In this document: positions 17,982-27,617 of the stretch, piece after piece | Layout of the letters: every line of letters starts with the position of its first letter | Numbering within the stretch: the first letter of the stretch is position 1 | DNA from: Bacteroidales bacterium | GTDB lineage: Bacteria > Bacteroidota > Bacteroidia > Bacteroidales > PUMT01 | Assembly (NCBI GenBank): GCA_007125955.1 | Contig: SLCF01000013.1 | Coordinates: 1 to 56,603, forward strand | Reading direction: 5' to 3' | Length of the DNA: 56,603 bases | The notes under the pieces: model-generated | What the model was told of the DNA's origin: nothing | Database searches by the model: none | The model's input: the letters and a program-made list of their open reading frames with translations, nothing else | Made by a program: the position numbers and the translations under genes

Positions 17982-18944
17982 TTACTCCTGAAAAAAATTT
18001 TTATCCCATACAAGAGCTGATGACCCCAGTACAGCCGGGTTATTATTTAAAAACGAAGGCAAAATTTCGACTTTGTCACTGAATACTTTCATCATGTTAT
18101 CTTCCATACTGGTTTTAGTTGGTGAAATTATAAGATCCCCGGCATTTGCCACTCCTCCTAAAACGAAAATTGCACGTGGACTTGTTAGCGCTACAACATC
18201 GGACAGTTTGCGGCCAAGAACCATACCTGTGTAATCAAAAGCTAATTGTGCAAGTTTATCACCTTTCATTGCAGCTTCAGTTATCATTCGAGAATCAAGG
18301 TCTTTGAAGCTAACTGATCTTAACTCGCTTTGAGTGCTGTAGTTCCGAAAAAGCTGATGCAGCGTTTTTTTTATGCCGACTGCTGAAACATAGGTTTCAA
18401 GGCAACCGCGACGTCCGCAATTACATAACCTTCCGTTTCTGTATACATTAATATGCCCCAGCTCGCCGGCAAGTCCATCATGTCCGGTAATTAATCTGCC
18501 ATTTGAAACAAAACCGCTTCCAAGTCCTGTACCAATAGTAATGACCAAAAAATCTTTCATTCCTTTTGCGCCCCCATAGATCATTTCCCCTATTGCCGCA
18601 GCATTCGCATCATTGGCAAGTATTACAGGCTCTACCCTTATTTTACGAAATTCCTCAACCAAAGGAAGCACACCTTTCCATGGTAAATTTGGGGCAAATT
18701 CGATATTGCCGGTTTTTGTATTACCGTTTGGCGCACCAATGCCAATCCCTTCAATTTTATATTCATCTTTAATAAGGATTTTGCCTTCCTCTATTATATC
18801 ACTGAGATGATGAAGATATTCCACTATCCCTTTGCCGGAGTCTGTAAATATTTCCTTTTCAAACAGGCAGTTGCCTTTTTGATCAACTATCCCCAAAATA
18901 GTGTTTGTCCCACCTATGTCAATCCCGACGGCGGCCTTTTTCAT
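17982..18944 (-). CDS. ROK family sugar kinase (glucokinase-like)
   Basis: The protein phosphorylates a hexose, probably glucose, with ATP. The phosphate-binding motif GIDIGGTNT is at residues 6-14. GTGLGSGFV lies near 134, and the ROK zinc motif (GHINV, then CNCGRRGCLETY) near 160-180. The last third has the VLGGVANAGDLI adenosine loop. No N-terminal helix-turn-helix is present, so this is a kinase rather than a ROK repressor. The ATG at 18944 (320 residues) was chosen because it places the phosphate motif near the N-terminus as usual; a further upstream ATG would add 19 unlikely residues. The 42-bp gap to the thioesterase gene allows cotranscription. Confidence 0.87.
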   Translation of the reverse strand: MKKAAVGIDIGGTNTILGIVDQKGNCLFEKEIFTDSGKGIVEYLHHLSDIIEEGKILIKDEYKIEGIGIGAPNGNTKTGNIEFAPNLPWKGVLPLVEEFRKIRVEPVILANDANAAAIGEMIYGGAKGMKDFLVITIGTGLGSGFVSNGRLITGHDGLAGELGHINVYRNGRLCNCGRRGCLETYVSAVGIKKTLHQLFRNYSTQSELRSVSFKDLDSRMITEAAMKGDKLAQLAFDYTGMVLGRKLSDVVALTSPRAIFVLGGVANAGDLIISPTKTSMEDNMMKVFSDKVEILPSFLNNNPAVLGSSALVWDKNFFQE

Positions 18945-19200
18945 TGGCTGTTTATTTTGTTTTACTTCATGAAACAATTCAAAAGTATAATTTAAATTCA
19001 AAAAAAATAACTTCTATAAAAGAAGAAATAGAAACAAGCCTCAAATCCTGTTTTAAATTAGCCGTAAATTTTAGCCCAGTTCAAAAAAAAATCTTATATT
19101 GCTTATTATTCGGTGTTTAAACCCGGCATTTGTATGAAAATTCCTTTTCATATTTTTTTTGGAAAATATTCACGAAATTGATTAACTAAAATATTTACAG

Positions 19201-20058
19201 ATGAAGCACTTAATTGTTCCCGTTGACTTTTCAAAAGAATCAATGAACGGCATTGAGCTGGCTGTTTTGATCTCATCAAAAACAGGAGCTGATATCCAAC
19301 TGGTTTATGTGCAAAAGAAAATCCCGGATCATTTCCCTGGGTCGGAAAGCGAGCACACTAAACTTGCAAAACAACATTTCAGCGAACTGATCGATAAATA
19401 TGAAGGAAAACTGGCATCAAATGTAAAGCTGGATTTCATAATCAAAAAAGGGAAAGTTTACCAGGAAATAGTTAATCAAGCTGATGCATTCGAGGATTCA
19501 GCAATTGTGGTTTCAACACATGGGGCTTCGGGTTTTGAAGAATTTTTCATGGGAAGTAATGCCTTCAGGATCGTCACTGCTACCACAAAGCCAGTATTTA
19601 CCATCCGTTACGGGGTTTTGCCCAAAACTATCAGGCAGATTATACTTCCTATAGATGTTACAGAACAGTCAAGGCAGAAAGTTCCTTTAACTGCAGAGTT
19701 GGCAAGACTGTTCGGTTCAAAAATCCATCTTCTTACAGTTTCTTCTACAAAGGATGAAAAGGTAACAAACAAACTGAGGGCATATTCCAGGCAGGTGGCA
19801 GAATATTTAAAGGACCACGGGGTGCCATATTTACAGGACAGCAGTTTCGGCACAAATGTACCTGATAAGATTATTGAATATACAACAGAAAACAACGGGG
19901 ATCTGATATCGATAATGTCTGAGCAGGGAACAAACATCACAAACGTATTTCTTGGAAGCTATGCCCAGCAGATGCTGAACAAGGCTCCTGTGCCGGTATT
20001 GTGCATCACACCCAAAGAATTAAAGATACTGGACAGCTTTAAAGCTTCAGGTGGATAA
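19201..20058 (+). CDS. Universal stress protein, two tandem Usp domains
   Basis: The product has 285 residues with two Usp domains (about 1-142 and 146-275). The first ends in the ATP-binding loop pattern GASGFEEFFMGS; the second has the weaker SEQGTNITNVFLGS. It is cytoplasmic and belongs to a family induced by starvation or stress; the exact role is not defined. Divergent from the ROK gene with a 256-bp gap. It ends before a convergent thiamine-binding-like gene. Confidence 0.88.
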   Translation: MKHLIVPVDFSKESMNGIELAVLISSKTGADIQLVYVQKKIPDHFPGSESEHTKLAKQHFSELIDKYEGKLASNVKLDFIIKKGKVYQEIVNQADAFEDSAIVVSTHGASGFEEFFMGSNAFRIVTATTKPVFTIRYGVLPKTIRQIILPIDVTEQSRQKVPLTAELARLFGSKIHLLTVSSTKDEKVTNKLRAYSRQVAEYLKDHGVPYLQDSSFGTNVPDKIIEYTTENNGDLISIMSEQGTNITNVFLGSYAQQMLNKAPVPVLCITPKELKILDSFKASGG

Positions 20059-20110
20059 ATGATTAAAGAGGTGAAAGGCAGGAATGCACAACTTAAGCAA
20101 TAGCTTCTCC

Positions 20111-20130
20111 ATAATCCAATTCAGGATTAT
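20111..20130. terminator. Small hairpin between convergent genes
   Basis: ATAATCC (20111-20117) and GGATTAT (20124-20130) form a perfect 7-bp stem with a 6-nt loop between the usp gene and the convergent thiamine-binding-like gene. There is no immediate T-run, so the terminator role is tentative. Confidence 0.3.
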
Positions 20131-20167
20131 GAGTTTAAGGCTGTTGAATTACCCGAAAGCGTTGGTT

Positions 20168-20479
20168 TTATTTTTTAACCTTTCCGATTTTTTGCTCTAC
20201 AGAACTGATCTTGCCCTCAAGTCTGCCTGAACCGTTTTTTCTTATATCCATCTTGATTGAGGAATAGACTCTAGAAGAGTCGGGCTCAATCTTATTATAT
20301 GCATTTTGTATAATTTGTAAAGCTTCCTGCACGGTTTCTGTTTCGATAATAGTTCCCATAGCGGTCAGTTTATAGTTTACTCCACTATCCCGGATCATAC
20401 CGATAATTTTGCTGACATAAGGACTTACACTTTCTCCCTTGTCGGTCGGGAACATTGAAAACTCCAATAATACTGACAT
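20168..20479 (-). CDS. MTH1187/YkoF-type thiamine-binding family protein
   Basis: The 103-residue protein matches the small ferredoxin-like fold family (Thiamine_BP, formerly DUF77). It starts SVLLEFSMFPTDKGESVSPYV and has the TAMGTIIETE segment near residue 40, both conserved in the family. Homologues bind thiamine or related pyrimidines, but the physiological role is unsettled. It lies 18 bp downstream of the Ig-like lipoprotein gene on the same strand, so they may be cotranscribed. Confidence 0.8.
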   Translation of the reverse strand: MSVLLEFSMFPTDKGESVSPYVSKIIGMIRDSGVNYKLTAMGTIIETETVQEALQIIQNAYNKIEPDSSRVYSSIKMDIRKNGSGRLEGKISSVEQKIGKVKK

Positions 20480-20497
20480 TTTTGAATAATTTTTATG

Positions 20498-22225
20498 TTA
20501 ATAATAAAGATTCCATGTCTCTTCAGTAAACCAGTTTGATCTTACGTTTATAGGTTCAGGATAAAATATTCCAATCTCCGGCTGAATTCCTTCCAGGTAA
20601 TTGCCGGTATCCCAGACATTATTGCGGTTTCTGTCAAAAATTGCTTTAATCCTGTAATTTTGAGGTGCCAGGTAATCAAACACCAATTCACTCTCTTCTG
20701 CCAGAATTTCTTCCCTTAATACATTATAATTATCATCCGTAAGTTGAATAATAACCTGCTCAGTCACATCCTCAACATTCAATATAATTGTTCCATAATA
20801 ATCTTCAGATCTTATCTCAAATCCAATCTGCAGTGTATCATTTTGATTACCGAAAATATCAGTGAATGCCCCGGGTAATACCTCTAATTTGTAATTTTCC
20901 CCTGGATCCCATTCTGATATAAAGTCGCATTTTCTCAGGAAAATCGAATCCTGCAGGAATTCATATTCTACTGGTACGATTGTATCCTGAACATGAAAAA
21001 GATTGACTTTTTCCTCATCCACACTTGCAACGGGAGTGTCAAAAATAAAAGCAAAATTCTTGTTTAGCTCTAAAACACCGTTGTTTCTGACGCTTGTGCG
21101 AACTTCCAAATGATCCTCTTTTTCACTTCTGGGAGTCAGAAAAGTTATTGTATCCCTTTTCCGGTGAAGCGAATCAGAGGGACCTGTTGCCCAGTAAACG
21201 GCCTCAAACTGAAGCGAATCATTACTCATTACGTCCTGATCGGTTAACCAGTATATAACCGAATCCATATCCTGTGATATTTCGGTTATTTTCCAGTTAT
21301 CCCCCGGACTGAAGTTCAGGGGCGTTATATCCCAATCCTTTTTCAGAGGTTTGTTGAACCTGAAGAATAATTTGCCTCTTATATCCCTTCTGAATAATTC
21401 AAGCCGTTGCATTCCAGTTGCTTCCCTGAAAAGGTACAGAGTATCTCCAGGAGGGTAATTAATTGAATATCCGTTTCTTATTGAATCAATTGTATCTTTC
21501 TCATCAGAGGGCACCTGAACCGGACTGATAAATTCATCCCTGAATCCTATTGCCTCCTCTCCTGGTCTCTCGTACAGATAGTTGTTCCCTTCACCCTTCA
21601 GGGCAAATACCCTGAATGTATCTGCCCGCAGATTATTAATCCTGAAACGTCCTTCACTGTCGGTTCTTGCCGCATAGAGAGGCATTGAGGTGTAAGGGAC
21701 AGAATCGTTCAGGTTATCGTACATCATTACTAAAACATTTTCAACAGGTTTGCTTTCAAAAGCATCAAGAACAATACCGGTGTAATAAAGAGAATCTATC
21801 TCATCACCTGTAGAAAAAACAAATTCATTATCTTCCAGGACATTCCCTTCATTAAGGTCCACTATGCCCTCCCCGAAATTGAGCAAATAGGTTGTGTTGG
21901 GAATCAACTCTGTATTAAGATCTATCCTCACGGTTCTGCCCCTCAGGGTAAACTGCGGCCTTTCCTTTTGGGGTGGAGAAATGATCAGTTGTCTGTCAAT
22001 ATTTCTGAGTTGTACAAATTTGTCAAATGTAAGTTCAATAACAGGAGATGAAATATTGGTTGAATAATTTTCAGGATTGCTTTCAACAATAACCGGAGGA
22101 ATAGAATCACGTGGTCCGCCTGTAGGGGGGACTATATTTGCACACTGCTGAAAAACCATAAGTGAACTTAATGATGCAAGAAACACCAAAATTGAGATCA
22201 ATGATAATAGTCTATTTGCCCTCAT
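20498..22225 (-). CDS. Ig-like (Big_5) domain lipoprotein
   Basis: The 575-residue protein has an N-terminal hydrophobic signal and a Cys at residue 28, followed by NIVPPTGGPRDSIPP, typical of a Bacteroidota lipoprotein family. Residues about 40-145 form an SbsA-type Ig-like domain (VIELTFDKFVQL, then TTYLLNFGEGIVDLNEGN). The rest is beta-rich, with an FRVFALKGEGNNYLYE carboxypeptidase-regulatory-like segment near 200. A C-terminal segment, YRIKAIFDRNRNNVWDTGNY, is also common in the family. It is likely anchored in the outer membrane. Function is unknown. A divergent lgt gene, the enzyme that lipidates such proteins, starts 208 bp away. Confidence 0.8.
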   Translation of the reverse strand: MRANRLLSLISILVFLASLSSLMVFQQCANIVPPTGGPRDSIPPVIVESNPENYSTNISSPVIELTFDKFVQLRNIDRQLIISPPQKERPQFTLRGRTVRIDLNTELIPNTTYLLNFGEGIVDLNEGNVLEDNEFVFSTGDEIDSLYYTGIVLDAFESKPVENVLVMMYDNLNDSVPYTSMPLYAARTDSEGRFRINNLRADTFRVFALKGEGNNYLYERPGEEAIGFRDEFISPVQVPSDEKDTIDSIRNGYSINYPPGDTLYLFREATGMQRLELFRRDIRGKLFFRFNKPLKKDWDITPLNFSPGDNWKITEISQDMDSVIYWLTDQDVMSNDSLQFEAVYWATGPSDSLHRKRDTITFLTPRSEKEDHLEVRTSVRNNGVLELNKNFAFIFDTPVASVDEEKVNLFHVQDTIVPVEYEFLQDSIFLRKCDFISEWDPGENYKLEVLPGAFTDIFGNQNDTLQIGFEIRSEDYYGTIILNVEDVTEQVIIQLTDDNYNVLREEILAEESELVFDYLAPQNYRIKAIFDRNRNNVWDTGNYLEGIQPEIGIFYPEPINVRSNWFTEETWNLYY

Positions 22226-22433
22226 TATACGTTATTTATACAATCTTTCATTTCAGGAATGGTAAAATCCTGTCTGTTAAAGCAAATTTTTGCAAACATA
22301 CAAAGATTAAGACCAAAAAAACCAGGCACTATTGTATTAAAAGTCAAATAAAGAAATTATTTGAATAAATTTGACATTCCTTTTTTTACTTTTACATTCT
22401 AATCTGAACTATAACCTTTATATTGTTTTTAAA

Positions 22434-23228
22434 ATGGATGTTTTATCAATTATATGGAACGCAGATCCTGAATTTTTCAGTATAGGCCCATTTACAGTAA
22501 GATGGTACGGTCTTTTGTTTGCATCTGCATTTTTTTTCGGATACCTTATTTTAAGCCGCTATTTCAAGAACGAAAATCTGAAACCTGAATTACTTGACAA
22601 GCTAACGCTTTATATGGCCCTTGCAGTTATAATAGGGGCACGACTGGGACATTGTCTTTTCTATGAACCTGCATATTATCTTGCCAATCCGGTTGAAATT
22701 CTTATGGTCTGGAAAGGAGGGCTTTCAGGGCACGGAGCAGTTGTAACTATATTGATTGCGCTTTATATTTTTTCAAAACAGATCAATAAACCTTATTTAT
22801 GGGTAATTGACCGCATTGTTATAATTGTTGCACTTGGAGGATTTTTTATACGTATGGGGAACCTCATGAATTCAGAGATTTACGGAATAGAAACTACTCT
22901 TCCCTGGGGCTTTATCTTTGTTAACCGGGGAGAAATCATGCCCAAGCACCCCACTCAGATTTATGAAGCACTTTCTTATCTTGCAATTTTTTTCCTGCTC
23001 AATTCATTATACTGGAAAAAACAGATCAGGGAAAAGCAGGGTTATATTTTTGGGATATTCCTTGTTTTGTTGTTTTCTGCAAGATTTCTAATAGAGTTTA
23101 TAAAAGAACCACAAGTTGGATTTGAGGAGAATATGCTGTTGAACATGGGGCAGCTGCTCAGCTTGCCTTTGATAATTGCAGGAGTAATAATTTTTTTACG
23201 GGCAATAAAAAAGGGCAAAACAACGTAA
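22434..23228 (+). CDS. lgt: Prolipoprotein diacylglyceryl transferase
   Basis: Lgt transfers diacylglycerol from phosphatidylglycerol to the lipobox Cys of prolipoproteins in the inner membrane. The 264-residue protein has about seven membrane segments. It has the N-terminal RWYGLLFASAFFFGY, an essential-region GLSGHGAV near residue 98, the signature-like IRMGNLMNSEIYG near 140, and HPTQIYEAL near 178. The ATG at 22434 gives the normal N-terminus; an upstream in-frame start would add 21 atypical residues. The coiled-coil gene follows 61 bp later on the same strand. Confidence 0.93.
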   Translation: MDVLSIIWNADPEFFSIGPFTVRWYGLLFASAFFFGYLILSRYFKNENLKPELLDKLTLYMALAVIIGARLGHCLFYEPAYYLANPVEILMVWKGGLSGHGAVVTILIALYIFSKQINKPYLWVIDRIVIIVALGGFFIRMGNLMNSEIYGIETTLPWGFIFVNRGEIMPKHPTQIYEALSYLAIFFLLNSLYWKKQIREKQGYIFGIFLVLLFSARFLIEFIKEPQVGFEENMLLNMGQLLSLPLIIAGVIIFLRAIKKGKTT

Positions 23229-23289
23229 TGCCAGATTATAGTTTGCAAAATCTTAATTATCCCTAAAAAATAGATAATACATATAAAAA

Positions 23290-24231
23290 ATGGAAAATAA
23301 GACGGGACAGCCAGGCCAATCCGGATTGGAACAGCCAGGGAAAAAAATCAAGGAAGATAACAGAAAAAAAAAGACATCTCTGTTACTGATATCATTGATC
23401 AGTGCTTTGGCTATTTTGATAGGTGTTCTTGCATGGCTGTTGTATGAAAAGAAACAGGATGCAATCAGACTGGAAGAAGTGACTCATGAGAAATTTGAGG
23501 TTATTGACGAGCTCCAGGAACTTTCTTTGGAATACGAAAACCTAAGAACGGATAATGACAGCATGAATGCTGTATTGGAAGAACAAAAGGAAGAAATTGA
23601 CGATCTTATAAGCGAACTGAGACAAACAAGAATCCAGAATGCCGCAACTATAGACAAATACAAAAAAGAGCTTGGAACCCTAAGAGAAGTACTGAAAAGT
23701 TACATTGTACAGGTTGATTCACTTAACCAGGCAAATATTAAACTAAGAGAAGAGAACCTCCAGGTAAGGCAACAAATTGCCAGAACAGAAAGTCAGCTTG
23801 AACAAGAACGCCAGATAAAAGAGGAATTGTCTGAAAGGGTGGAAAAAGGATCGATTCTGATCGCCGAGAACATTCAGTCAATCCCGATTAACGAAAGGGG
23901 GCGCGAAAGAACCCGGGTAAGATGGATTGAACAGGTTCAGGTCTGCTTTACCCTTAAAAGGAATTTAATTGCACCACCCGGTGAAAGAGAAGTTTTTCTG
24001 AGAATAATCAGGCCTGACGGACTTGCCCTTGCTGAATCGGTTGATAACGAGTTTGAATTTGAAGGAGAAACATTAATTTATACAGCTTCAAGAATTGTAA
24101 ATTATGAAAATACTGATCTGGATGCCTGCATTTATTATACAGATGACGGCAGCCTGATTTCCGGAGATTACCAGGTTGAAATATATGCTGACGGACACCT
24201 GATAGGAACAGGCTCTTTCAATATAAGATAG
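23290..24231 (+). CDS. Membrane-anchored coiled-coil protein, unknown function
   Basis: The 313-residue product has a Lys-rich cytoplasmic start and one membrane helix (about 30-50, LLLISLISALAILIGVLAWL). A long coiled coil (about 55-190) is followed by a C-terminal beta-rich domain (about 195-313, starting IAENIQSIPINERG). The topology suggests a periplasmic rod carrying a small beta domain. I recognise no named family. It follows lgt on the same strand and ends in TAG, just before a 20-bp perfect hairpin. Confidence 0.75.
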   Translation: MENKTGQPGQSGLEQPGKKIKEDNRKKKTSLLLISLISALAILIGVLAWLLYEKKQDAIRLEEVTHEKFEVIDELQELSLEYENLRTDNDSMNAVLEEQKEEIDDLISELRQTRIQNAATIDKYKKELGTLREVLKSYIVQVDSLNQANIKLREENLQVRQQIARTESQLEQERQIKEELSERVEKGSILIAENIQSIPINERGRERTRVRWIEQVQVCFTLKRNLIAPPGEREVFLRIIRPDGLALAESVDNEFEFEGETLIYTASRIVNYENTDLDACIYYTDDGSLISGDYQVEIYADGHLIGTGSFNIR

Positions 24232-24252
24232 AAATATTACTTATAATATGGT

Positions 24253-24296
24253 TAAGCAAAATGGGGGCTGTCTTAGGACAGCCCCCATTTTGCTTA
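24253..24296. terminator. Strong bidirectional terminator hairpin
   Basis: Arms at 24253-24272 and 24277-24296 are perfectly complementary over 20 bp (inner part GGGGGCTGTC with GACAGCCCCC) with a TTAG loop. AT-rich flanks give A and T tracts on the two sides. It lies between convergent genes and is symmetrical, so it should stop transcription from both. Confidence 0.85.
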
Positions 24297-24340
24297 TATC
24301 AGGATATTTTCTTTCGCGGATTTAATTATAATTTATCACT

Positions 24341-25033
24341 TTATGAATAATCACCGTAAAAAGCATCTCCATTTTTAATTTGCAACTTCCTGTCTGCTTC
24401 AGATGATAATTCTATATTATTCCAATCCCTCATGTAAGACCGCGTTGCCCTTGTAGCTAATATCCCTATAAAGAAGAATAGTATCAGCAACCCGGCAAAA
24501 ATGAACATTATAATTTTGGAAACATCAGCCTTTGCATTAAGTGTTTTTGTCATAGCAAAAAAGAGCATGTAAAGAAAATACATGTTAACGGCAAGAACCA
24601 GTAAAGAGCCAAGTATGGGATGTATCACTGAAAAAAAACTTGCTACAGCAGACACAGGCATAATAACCAAAAGTGAAGATGAGACATGAACTATAGGTTC
24701 AAATTCGGTTTTGCCGTTTGCTATCGCACAAAGTATAAGTATAATTACGGCACCAATAAACAGGCCGATCAATGCACCTATTATTGAACCGATAATAGCC
24801 ATTATACCTACAGCACCTCCGACCAAACCGCCCATACCACCAACGGCGCCTATCCCCAGAAGACTCCATATAAAATATATGACCCCGGCAACTGCCCCGT
24901 ATATAAGTGCTTTAATTATAGGAGTGCCAAGACTCCCTTCAGTTGACATGGAGCTAAAATACTCTTCCGGTTTAAGGAGAGCTTTTTTTGAATCTGCTAT
25001 TAAAGTGTTGAAGTCAAAACCATTGCTTTCCAT
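24341..25033 (-). CDS. Yip1-family membrane protein
   Basis: The 230-residue protein starts with a soluble segment (IADSKKALLKPEEYFSSM), the pattern that precedes the membrane domain in bacterial Yip1-domain proteins. About five hydrophobic segments follow, several very Gly/Ala/Ile-rich (near residues 40-105, 115-155 and 175-195). A hydrophilic tail ends in GDAFYGDYS. Bacterial members have no established function; transport or membrane organisation has been suggested. It is probably monocistronic. Confidence 0.75.
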   Translation of the reverse strand: MESNGFDFNTLIADSKKALLKPEEYFSSMSTEGSLGTPIIKALIYGAVAGVIYFIWSLLGIGAVGGMGGLVGGAVGIMAIIGSIIGALIGLFIGAVIILILCAIANGKTEFEPIVHVSSSLLVIMPVSAVASFFSVIHPILGSLLVLAVNMYFLYMLFFAMTKTLNAKADVSKIIMFIFAGLLILFFFIGILATRATRSYMRDWNNIELSSEADRKLQIKNGDAFYGDYS

Positions 25034-25292
25034 ATTTTTAAATTTAAGGATTAATGGACAGTTCAGTCCGTTTCAATTACTAAAATGAATAAAGCGTTTA
25101 AAAAATAAATATAAGGAAAAAAAGAATTGGTTTCAATAATATTTGATTATCGTCCGGCTGCAATGTTGCATCCGTATGTTCTCCGGGGAAACTATGGAAA
25201 ATGTTTGATAAAAGCAAAAGGAAGTGTTGCTGAACTACCTCAAATAAAAAGCTTATTTTATAAAAAACTATTCAGGGAAATGAAAAAAGCAG

Positions 25293-25376
25293 TACCCGGG
25301 GCCGGGGTCGAACCGGCACGGTATTGCTACCACTGGTGTTTGAGACCAGCGCGTCTACCAATTCCGCCACCCGGGC
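25293..25376 (-). tRNA. tRNA-Leu, anticodon CAA
   Basis: The minus strand folds into a class II tRNA. It has a 7-bp acceptor stem (GCCCGGG with CCCGGGT, including one terminal G-U pair) and anticodon stem CTGGT/ACCAG around the loop CTCAAAC, giving anticodon CAA. A long variable arm is present, and the T arm has GCCGG/CCGGC around TTCGACC. The discriminator is A as expected for Leu, and CCA is not encoded. Length is 84 nt. It lies just downstream of dxs. Confidence 0.96.
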
Positions 25377-25445
25377 AAAAAATATTCTGAACTGCGAATA
25401 TAATATAACAGCCTCTAATACGCAAAAATTTGGGAGCTATCAATA

Positions 25446-27377
25446 TTAGCCTGCAGAAGAGAGGATTTGATGAGAAACAAGGGCTTTAGCTTTCTTATAA
25501 ATACTTTCTTCATCATACCCGCATTCTGCATAAAGCTGTTCTTGTTTCCCCTGTTCAATAAAATTATCAGGAATTCCCAGGCGAATAACTTTTGCTGAAT
25601 ATTGATTATCAGCCATAAACTCCAATACTGCAGATCCGAAGCCTCCTTTCAGTACTCCGTCTTCAATAGTAATTATTTTCTTGAACCGCTTGAATATTTT
25701 ATGAAGCAATGCTTCATCAAGTGGTTTTACAAACTGCATGTCAAAGTGGGCAACACTTATATTTTCACTTTCAAGCCTGTCGCATGCAGATATTGCAAGA
25801 TTACCAATATGGCCTATAGATAAAATGGCAATGTCGTTACCATCGCGCAGCATTATGCCTTTACCGATCTTAACCCTCCGCAATGGTTTTCTCCATTGGG
25901 GCATCACTCCTCTGCCCCTGGGATAGCGTATTGAGAAAGGGCCCATATTATCGAGCTGTGCAGTATACATAAGATTACGCAATGCTTCTTCATTAAGTGG
26001 GGCTGCAACAGTCATGTTAGGAACACATCTGAAGACAGCAAGATCAAAAAATCCATGATGGGTAGCCCCGTCATCTCCTACCAGCCCCCCCCTGTCAAGA
26101 CAAAAAACCACATTAAGATTTTGCAGAGCTACATCATGTATAACCTGGTCATATGACCTTTGAATGAAAGATGAATAAATATTACAGAAGGGCACCATTC
26201 CCTGAACAGCCAGGCCGGCAGCAAAGGTAACAGCATGCTGCTCGGCAATCCCTACGTCAAATGTCCTTTCCGGCATCTTTTTCATCATAAGGTTAAGCGA
26301 GCAACCAGTTGGCATTGCGGGGGTAATCCCTACAATTTTTTCATTCTTTTCAGCCAGCTCAACTATTGTTTCTCCGAATACGTCCTGGTATCGGGGTGGT
26401 ATTTGTTGAGCATTTTTAATTGTTTTCAGTTCTCCGGTTACTTTATCAAACAAACCGGGTGCATGCCATACAGTTTGGTTTTTTTCGGCCTGGCTGAATC
26501 CTTTCCCTTTAACAGTGCGGCAATGCAGCAGCTTTGGTCCTGGAATATTTTTCAGGTCTTTCAAAATCCGCGAAAGATGTATTACATCGTGTCCATCTAC
26601 CGGTCCAAAATACCTGAAATTCAAAGACTCAAAAAAATTACTGTGCTTTAGCAAAAAAGCCTTCATCCCCTGTTCGATCTTTTGAGCAAGAGACTTTGCA
26701 TGCGAACCAAGGCTATCCATTCTGCCAAGCATGTTCCAGACCTCTTCCCGAAGCTTGTTATATGTCTGTGATGTAGTTATATCCAGGAGATATTCTTTCA
26801 ATGCCCCAACACTGGGGTCAATGGCTATATTGTTGTCGTTTAATATTACAAGCAGGTTTGATTTTTCCATTCCGGCATTGTTCAGCCCCTCAAACGCCAT
26901 TCCGCCTGTCATTGCACCATCACCTATCACTGCAACGAACTGGCGGTCTTTCTCTTTTTTGAGTTCTGAGGCCACAGCCATTCCGAGGGCTGCAGATATT
27001 GAAGTGGAAGCATGTCCAACACCGAAACAGTCATGCTCACTTTCACTTAATTTTGGGAAACCGCTTATTCCTTTGTATTTTCTGTTTGTATGAAATATAT
27101 CTCGCCTGCCTGTCAAAATTTTATGACCGTAGGCCTGGTGGCCGACATCCCATATAATCTGGTCAGAGGGAGTACTGAATACGTAATGCAGAGCTACAGT
27201 CAGTTCCACCACTCCAAGACTGGCTCCGAAATGTCCGGGATTGCAGGAGACAACATCAATTATGAACTCACGCAATTCATTACATACCTGTAACAACTCC
27301 TCTTCCTTTAATTTTTTCAGATCTGGGGGAGAGTCTATTTTGCCAAGCAGATAAGGTTTTTTTTCTTCCATCAACAT
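25446..27377 (-). CDS. dxs: 1-deoxy-D-xylulose-5-phosphate synthase
   Basis: Dxs condenses pyruvate and glyceraldehyde-3-phosphate with thiamine diphosphate, the first committed step of the MEP isoprenoid pathway. At 643 residues it is of usual length. The N-terminal [16 protein letters not shown] is near 44, and the ThDP motif [17 protein letters not shown] runs near 148-180. [10 protein letters not shown] is near 284, the central transketolase segment has [13 protein letters not shown]-like residues near 425, and a C-terminal transketolase domain follows. An alternative ATG two codons in is possible. The tRNA-Leu gene lies 69 bp downstream on the same strand. Confidence 0.96.
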   Translation of the reverse strand: MLMEEKKPYLLGKIDSPPDLKKLKEEELLQVCNELREFIIDVVSCNPGHFGASLGVVELTVALHYVFSTPSDQIIWDVGHQAYGHKILTGRRDIFHTNRKYKGISGFPKLSESEHDCFGVGHASTSISAALGMAVASELKKEKDRQFVAVIGDGAMTGGMAFEGLNNAGMEKSNLLVILNDNNIAIDPSVGALKEYLLDITTSQTYNKLREEVWNMLGRMDSLGSHAKSLAQKIEQGMKAFLLKHSNFFESLNFRYFGPVDGHDVIHLSRILKDLKNIPGPKLLHCRTVKGKGFSQAEKNQTVWHAPGLFDKVTGELKTIKNAQQIPPRYQDVFGETIVELAEKNEKIVGITPAMPTGCSLNLMMKKMPERTFDVGIAEQHAVTFAAGLAVQGMVPFCNIYSSFIQRSYDQVIHDVALQNLNVVFCLDRGGLVGDDGATHHGFFDLAVFRCVPNMTVAAPLNEEALRNLMYTAQLDNMGPFSIRYPRGRGVMPQWRKPLRRVKIGKGIMLRDGNDIAILSIGHIGNLAISACDRLESENISVAHFDMQFVKPLDEALLHKIFKRFKKIITIEDGVLKGGFGSAVLEFMADNQYSAKVIRLGIPDNFIEQGKQEQLYAECGYDEESIYKKAKALVSHQILSSAG

Positions 27378-27386
27378 TATAATTCT

Positions 27387-27437
27387 GTAACATCTGTTAC
27401 CAGATTGTAAACTCCTGCAAAAATAATATTAATATTA
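27387..27437 (-). promoter_or_regulatory. dxs promoter region with two dyads
   Basis: On the minus strand a TATTTTTG -7 element (27418-27425) lies about 40 bp before the dxs start. Between it and the gene is GTAACAGATGTTAC (27387-27400), a 5-bp inverted repeat. Just upstream is TAATATTAATATTA (27424-27437), a perfect palindrome. Promoter assignment rests on consensus; the dyads could bind a regulator. Confidence 0.35.
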
Positions 27438-27617
27438 CATTCTAAACTAAATGATTTTTATAATTCCCCTGAACAACAATATTTCCAAAACAGATAAATG
27501 ATTATTCAAATATCTTATAGCTTGATTAATATGTAAAAATAAGAATAATAGTTTATTTACGTTCTCTTAAATGGAATATCCTTTTAATTGTTACTGAAAA
27601 TATTAATTATCACTGCT

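Noticed and set aside
25127-25390. 87-residue plus-strand frame
   Set aside because: It overlaps the tRNA-Leu gene and has no sensible protein character.
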